From: Vibrio bathopelagicus
Lineage (GTDB): Bacteria > Pseudomonadota > Gammaproteobacteria > Enterobacterales > Vibrionaceae
DNA length: 64,000 nucleotides
Direction: 5' to 3'
NCBI RefSeq assembly: GCF_014879975.1
Contig: NZ_CP062501.1
Span: 558,001 to 622,000 of the forward strand
The position numbers and the translations under genes were made by a program. Below the pieces are notes generated by a model that worked only from the letters and a program-made list of their open reading frames with translations, did not search any database and was not told the DNA's origin. This document shows, one piece after another, positions 60,311 through 64,000 of the stretch (position 1 is the first letter of the stretch; each line of letters starts with the position of its first letter).

Positions 60311-60360
60311 GATTAAGAACATTTGATTTCGATTAAGAATATTCGGTTTCGATTAAGAGA
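60311..60360. repeat. 20-bp tandem repeat, 2.5 units
   Basis: Units at 60311-60330 and 60331-60350 share GATTAAGAA(C/T)ATT-G-TTTC and a half unit follows. It is located just upstream of the small membrane protein gene. Confidence 0.7.
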
Positions 60361-60397
60361 TAGTGGCAACCAAGTCCAATAATTCAAAGGTCTCCCC

Positions 60398-60667
60398 ATG
60401 AACATGCGCGTTCTCTTCGGTCTTATCACCGCCTTTATCGGCTTGTTTGCGATGGTTTATCTTATTGCTGGTGGTACTCAGTTTCCTATCTCTCAGTGGC
60501 CGCAAGAGGCTTATCTCGGTTTAGTCTTCAGCGTTGTATGGGGCACTGGCGTAGCGGCATCGGTGGCTTACTTCTTCTCGGCACTGGTGTTTGTGACTAT
60601 CGCGGTGGTTTGTTATGCGATTGGTTATAAAATTGGTGGCACTTTGTCTAAATCATCAAGTTTATGA
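60398..60667 (+). CDS. Small membrane protein, unknown function
   Basis: The protein has 89 residues with three hydrophobic segments (FGLITAFIGLFAMVYLIAGG, EAYLGLVFSVVWGTGVAASV, FFSALVFVTIAVVCYAIGYK). AAAGG precedes the ATG at good spacing. I do not recognise the family. The methyltransferase gene starts 38 bases downstream on the same strand, so they may be co-transcribed. Confidence 0.75.
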   Translation: MNMRVLFGLITAFIGLFAMVYLIAGGTQFPISQWPQEAYLGLVFSVVWGTGVAASVAYFFSALVFVTIAVVCYAIGYKIGGTLSKSSSL

Positions 60668-60705
60668 GTGAGTCAATGCTATTGCTGTTATGAGAGATAC
60701 CCTAA

Positions 60706-61323
60706 ATGCACTGGCGTGATCGTTTTAAGGTGTATTGGTATCACCGAAAGCAGACTAACCGCTCGAATGGCGATAGGGCTAAGTCTTTAGGCTGGACTAA
60801 CGAAGAGAGTCAATTATGTCGCTTTGAAGTGATTGCTCGCTCGGCCGACTTTGAGAAAAAAAGTGTTTTGGATTTAGGGTGTGGCTACGGGGAGTTGTTT
60901 GAACTGCTCGACAGTATCTATCGAATTCAATCGTACACGGGCGTTGATCAACACGCAGATTTCCTAAAAAAGGCCAAGCAAAATTACACCGAAGCTCGTT
61001 GCCAGTTTTTATCGGGTGATATGAGTAAGATGAGCCTCGAAGCGCACGATGTAGTTATCGCAAGTGGGTCGTTGAATTACATCTCTCGAGATTCTGATTA
61101 TCTGACCAACATGATTACCCGTATGTTTGAGTTGGCGAATCAAACTGTGATTTTTAATCTTCTCAATTCAAGCCAATATCCTTCGCGTAATACTTTAATG
61201 AGTTATCACCCTCAAGGTGTCTATCGCTTCTGTAAAACGCTGTGTGACGATGTCTCTCTGATAGAAGGCTATGCTGAAGGGGATTTCACGATAGTGATGA
61301 ACAAAGTCGTGCCAGGAGCTTGA
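60706..61323 (+). CDS. Class I SAM-dependent methyltransferase
   Basis: The protein has 205 residues. SAM-binding motif I is SVLDLGCGYGELFELLDSIY, followed by the acidic YTGVDQHADFLKKAK and the post-motif HDVVIASGSLNYISRDSDYL. The substrate is unknown; small size and lack of added domains suggest a metabolite or polar lipid methyltransferase. It lies between the small membrane protein and a terminator. Confidence 0.88.
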   Translation: MHWRDRFKVYWYHRKQTNRSNGDRAKSLGWTNEESQLCRFEVIARSADFEKKSVLDLGCGYGELFELLDSIYRIQSYTGVDQHADFLKKAKQNYTEARCQFLSGDMSKMSLEAHDVVIASGSLNYISRDSDYLTNMITRMFELANQTVIFNLLNSSQYPSRNTLMSYHPQGVYRFCKTLCDDVSLIEGYAEGDFTIVMNKVVPGA

Positions 61324-61399
61324 TGTCGTCTTTCTTTTTATATTTACGCAGGTTTTGATATTAACAACTCTTGATACGAGTCCCGATGTAGCAAGCAGT

Positions 61400-61437
61400 A
61401 AAAAGCCGCAGGCCTAGAGAGGTATGCGGCTTTTTAG
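61400..61437. terminator. Bidirectional terminator after the methyltransferase gene
   Basis: AAAAAGCCGCA and TGCGGCTTTTT form an 11-bp stem with a 14-base loop, between convergent genes. Confidence 0.88.
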
Positions 61438-61462
61438 ATTCTGTAGACGAACCTCGGAGTTT

Positions 61463-62665
61463 CTATTTGCTCAATGGCTGGTTCTCAATTAGCCCATACG
61501 GAATCGTAGTAAACACTTTAGGGTTGCCTTTTAACGTCGGTGCTTCGTTCACTTGTTGCCAATCGAGTAGCATGATCGCCAGCACGTTGCGGTGTTCACC
61601 GTACTCAAGGTCAAAATCGCCAGTAATTGAAGGAATCATCCCGTACTTCTCATCGATAGAGGCTTGGATCGCGAGTCGAGTTTTCTCTACAACGGGGTCA
61701 TCTTCTAAGCCCGCAAGTAAGAAGGTCAACCCAACCTCTGCAATCACATCTTCTTTAGCGCGCAACAGAATGGTATCGATGTTCTCTCTGAAGTAATCGT
61801 AGATCCATTGATGTTCTTGCTCGCTGACTTGGTGTTGGTAATATTCCGAATCACCAAAGATCACATGTGTCATACCATAGATCTTATTGCCGTATTGCTG
61901 GCTTGAAAGCTTCTTGTCTTTGTCGTCTGGGTACGCTTTTTTGAAGGTGTCGACGAACTCATCTACGACATCTTGCTCACCCAGTTGGCGCAGCCAGTAG
62001 ACCTGATTAGCTAATTGAGCCGCCCAGGCTTTTATCATGTCTTCATTAGTCACGTATCGTGAAAAGTCATAACGACGAATGATTTCGCGTAGTTTGGCAT
62101 CGTTCTTGTGTTCTAAACCGTACTCATTGGCACGCGCCATAGAGCCAAGAAGGTCAACGCCAAGGTAGAGATATTCCGGCATGTGCTTGGTGATGTTGTA
62201 GCGTCGAACACTGCGTTCATCGTCATCGCCCACATACGAAGCCACGCGCTTTTCTGAGTAGAGTACGATCTGTTCCATGGTTTGAACATCATTAGATAGA
62301 CGGCTAAGCTTGCTTGATACACGCGCCATGTCACTCCATACCGCGGCAGAATATTTATCGTCTAATGTTTGTCGATACATACGCAAACCATAGTGACCCT
62401 CTTTGAAGGCAGGTAGAGTATAAAGTTGGCTTTCGTAGGTTGTGCGAATCAGATTGGCAGATTGCTTGAAAGATTGTTCTTGAGAGTCGAGAGAATCAGC
62501 GGGGGACGGAACATTTGGTACGCTTGTTGCTTGTTTGTTCTCTTGTATGTTAGCCGGCTGTTGTGTGTCAAAGGCCGTTTGCGCATCAGACGTTGCTTGA
62601 GCGTGAACCGCAACTGCAACGGAGGCTGATAACAATGTGCACAGAGTTAGCGTTTTTAGCTTCAT
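61463..62665 (-). CDS. Exported DUF3541-domain protein
   Basis: The protein has 400 residues with a signal peptide (MKLKTLTLCTLLSASVAVAV HAQA). A Gln/Ser/Pro-rich linker of about 45 residues follows. The remainder is helical and acidic, with YGLRMYRQTLDDKYSAAVWS, YGMTHVIFGDSEYYQHQVSE and EYGEHRNVLAIMLLDW, which I associate with DUF3541 of Vibrionaceae and relatives. The histidines and aspartates (THVIFGDS, EHR) could bind metal. Biochemical role unknown. It is divergent from the CHASE-GGDEF gene. Confidence 0.75.
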   Translation of the reverse strand: MKLKTLTLCTLLSASVAVAVHAQATSDAQTAFDTQQPANIQENKQATSVPNVPSPADSLDSQEQSFKQSANLIRTTYESQLYTLPAFKEGHYGLRMYRQTLDDKYSAAVWSDMARVSSKLSRLSNDVQTMEQIVLYSEKRVASYVGDDDERSVRRYNITKHMPEYLYLGVDLLGSMARANEYGLEHKNDAKLREIIRRYDFSRYVTNEDMIKAWAAQLANQVYWLRQLGEQDVVDEFVDTFKKAYPDDKDKKLSSQQYGNKIYGMTHVIFGDSEYYQHQVSEQEHQWIYDYFRENIDTILLRAKEDVIAEVGLTFLLAGLEDDPVVEKTRLAIQASIDEKYGMIPSITGDFDLEYGEHRNVLAIMLLDWQQVNEAPTLKGNPKVFTTIPYGLIENQPLSK

Positions 62666-62951
62666 GTTCGTAAGGTACCAAGCTGATTAATGGTGAGTAT
62701 AAAATAACACTGATGAATCCTTTAATGTAAGGTTTGGGTCAATACAATGTAAGCTTTATAAGGTTCATTAAGGTTTTTTGATTTAATAATCAGTGTAGTG
62801 AACTCACGGTGAAGTGATGAATCGCTCAATAATGAAATGAGACCCGACGCAAAGTATGGATTTTTAATTGCTTGTCGGCATACTGAACGAATTAGCCAGA
62901 AATGAGCCGATTTAAGGCAGTAAACAGAACAAATGTGTTAGAGGTTCGTAA

Positions 62952-64000
62952 ATGCCAAGTCGTTCTAGCAAGCAGTGGCCTGCCAAATTATTATCTTTGT
63001 TGTTGTTCTTGGTGGTGGTAACCGCCATAGAGGTTTTTCATGCCAAGCAATTAACCTTCCTCAAAAATGAATCATACTCTGAGGCAAAAAAGCAGCTTTC
63101 CATCATTCGATCTCGCATAGAAGCTGCGATCGTATCAGATATGTATATCCTCAATAACTTCTCTACTCTGGTGACCATCAACCCTGATGGCGATCAAAAA
63201 GGGTGGGATCAGATTGCGCAAAATATTATTCGAGATGGTTTCCATATTCGACTGATTGGCTTAGCAGAAAATGACGTTCTTAATTTCGTTTACCCAATGG
63301 AAGGCAATGAGCAGATCCTGGGTATTGATTATCGTGATTACCCAAATCAATGGGAGTCGGTTGAGATCGCTCGTAATATCGGCAATACATTTATCGCAGG
63401 CCCATTCGAGTTGTTTCAAGGTGGCCAAGCCTTGATTACGCGCACACCAATCTTTAGAGATCCTCCCTTCAATCAAGATTATTGGGGGGTGTCGAGTGCA
63501 GTGATTGATCTAAATGCGCTGCTTGAAGACGTGGGTGTTGGCAAGATTGAAAACAAATATGAACTCGCGATTCGTGGCGCGAACAGTTCAGGTAAAGAGG
63601 GGCCTATCTTCCACGGTGAACAACATGTATTTACGAATGCGTTTGCCACTGAACAAGTAAATTTCCCTTATGGTGGGTGGTACCTTGCGTTGTCAGGGAA
63701 TGAACATGTGCTTATGGATGTGCCTTGGTATCGTGTCCATGGCGTAAGGCTAGTGGGTTATACTCTAATGCTTATCCTTGCGAGCGCTTACATCATAACT
63801 TATCGGTTGTATCGCATAGCAGACAGTCGCTCCATGCACGATGAACTGACGATGTTGCCAAATCGCCGCTACTTCATGTATAGCCTTAAGCAAGCGTTCA
63901 AAACTGTACAAAAACAGAAAACAAAGACCTTTGCTGTGGTTAACCTCGACCTCGATGGTTTTAAGGTGGTCAACGATACTTATGGTCATGCTGCGGGTGA
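62952..64000 (+). CDS. CHASE-domain diguanylate cyclase (5' part)
   Basis: The frame opens at ATG 62952 (GAGG 7 bases upstream) and runs out of the window, giving about 350 residues. A membrane helix (LLSLLLFLVVVTAIEVFHAK) is followed by a periplasmic CHASE-like domain: ARNIGNTFIAGPFELFQGGQ and ITRTPIFRDPPFNQDYWGVS. A second helix lies at about 262-282. The GGDEF domain begins MHDELTMLPNRRYFMYSLKQ and VNLDLDGFKVVNDTYGHAAG; its active-site loop is beyond the window. It probably makes c-di-GMP on binding an extracellular ligand. Confidence 0.87.
   Translation, partial: MPSRSSKQWPAKLLSLLLFLVVVTAIEVFHAKQLTFLKNESYSEAKKQLSIIRSRIEAAIVSDMYILNNFSTLVTINPDGDQKGWDQIAQNIIRDGFHIRLIGLAENDVLNFVYPMEGNEQILGIDYRDYPNQWESVEIARNIGNTFIAGPFELFQGGQALITRTPIFRDPPFNQDYWGVSSAVIDLNALLEDVGVGKIENKYELAIRGANSSGKEGPIFHGEQHVFTNAFATEQVNFPYGGWYLALSGNEHVLMDVPWYRVHGVRLVGYTLMLILASAYIITYRLYRIADSRSMHDELTMLPNRRYFMYSLKQAFKTVQKQKTKTFAVVNLDLDGFKVVNDTYGHAAG

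Noticed and set aside
60124..60336. 70-codon frame after nupC
   Set aside because: It runs through the nupC terminator hairpin and into tandem repeats; composition is not protein-like.

Overview
The window looks like a chromosomal segment of a marine Vibrio, most likely of the Splendidus clade and plausibly chromosome 2. This is inferred from gene content and style: the ppsA/ppsR pair, SgrR with a divergent SgrS/SgrT, a NupC transporter, an ascorbate-type PTS, many GGDEF/EAL/HD-GYP proteins, short intergenic gaps and perfect bidirectional terminators. No database search could be run. There are no rRNA or tRNA genes, complete insertion sequences, CRISPR arrays or prophage.

Layout. 1-3.4 kb: the 3' end of a carbon-phosphorus lyase operon (phnL end, phnM, phnN, phnP, hexapeptide acetyltransferase), tightly coupled by ATGA overlaps. 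3.4-9.7 kb: a MATE exporter, an orphan protein with a RelA/SpoT-like nucleotidyltransferase signature, and the divergent pair ppsA/ppsR. 9.8-17.5 kb: housekeeping and accessory enzymes (ferric-reductase-like flavoprotein, glutaredoxin 2, Gfo/Idh/MocA oxidoreductase, GNAT, L,D-transpeptidase, TauE/SafE permease, GDPD, 2OG-Fe(II) oxygenase). 17.8-21.3 kb: an ArsP-like permease behind a large palindrome, an MBL hydrolase, and the rimK/zinc-protease operon. 21.5-23.7 kb: a small RNA gene with an SgrT-like micro-ORF, divergent from sgrR. 23.7-36.4 kb: chemoreceptor, MBL hydrolase, MarR regulator with a palindromic operator and a neighbouring frameshifted small gene, hydratase, NhaC antiporter, isochorismatase, two AraC regulators, hydrolase, MFS exporter.

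36.4-43.6 kb: long RluA-type pseudouridine synthase, Nudix and deaminase enzymes, small proteins, and a GntR-controlled ABC exporter operon. 43.7-55.4 kb: a signalling-rich stretch with an unusual winged-helix/membrane/EAL protein, an outer-membrane protein and a prepilin gene, a promoterless remnant of that prepilin's 3' end, a GGDEF-EAL protein preceded by a hexanucleotide repeat, a two-component system followed by a heptanucleotide repeat, and a two-HD-domain HD-GYP-type protein. 55.5-64 kb: IIB-IIC-IIA PTS operon, a protein with phage-like repeat domains, nupC with a structured leader and a leader ORF, a methyltransferase, a DUF3541 protein, and the 5' part of a CHASE-GGDEF gene.

Working together: PTS, SgrRST, NupC and PpsA/PpsR concern sugar, nucleoside and PEP flux. 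At least four proteins make or break c-di-GMP or sense signals in the second half, beside surface-structure genes. The observations most worth follow-up are the RelA/SpoT-like orphan, the unlisted SgrS/SgrT, the structured nupC leader with its upstream ORF, the silent-pilin-like remnant, and the two short tandem repeats next to signalling genes.
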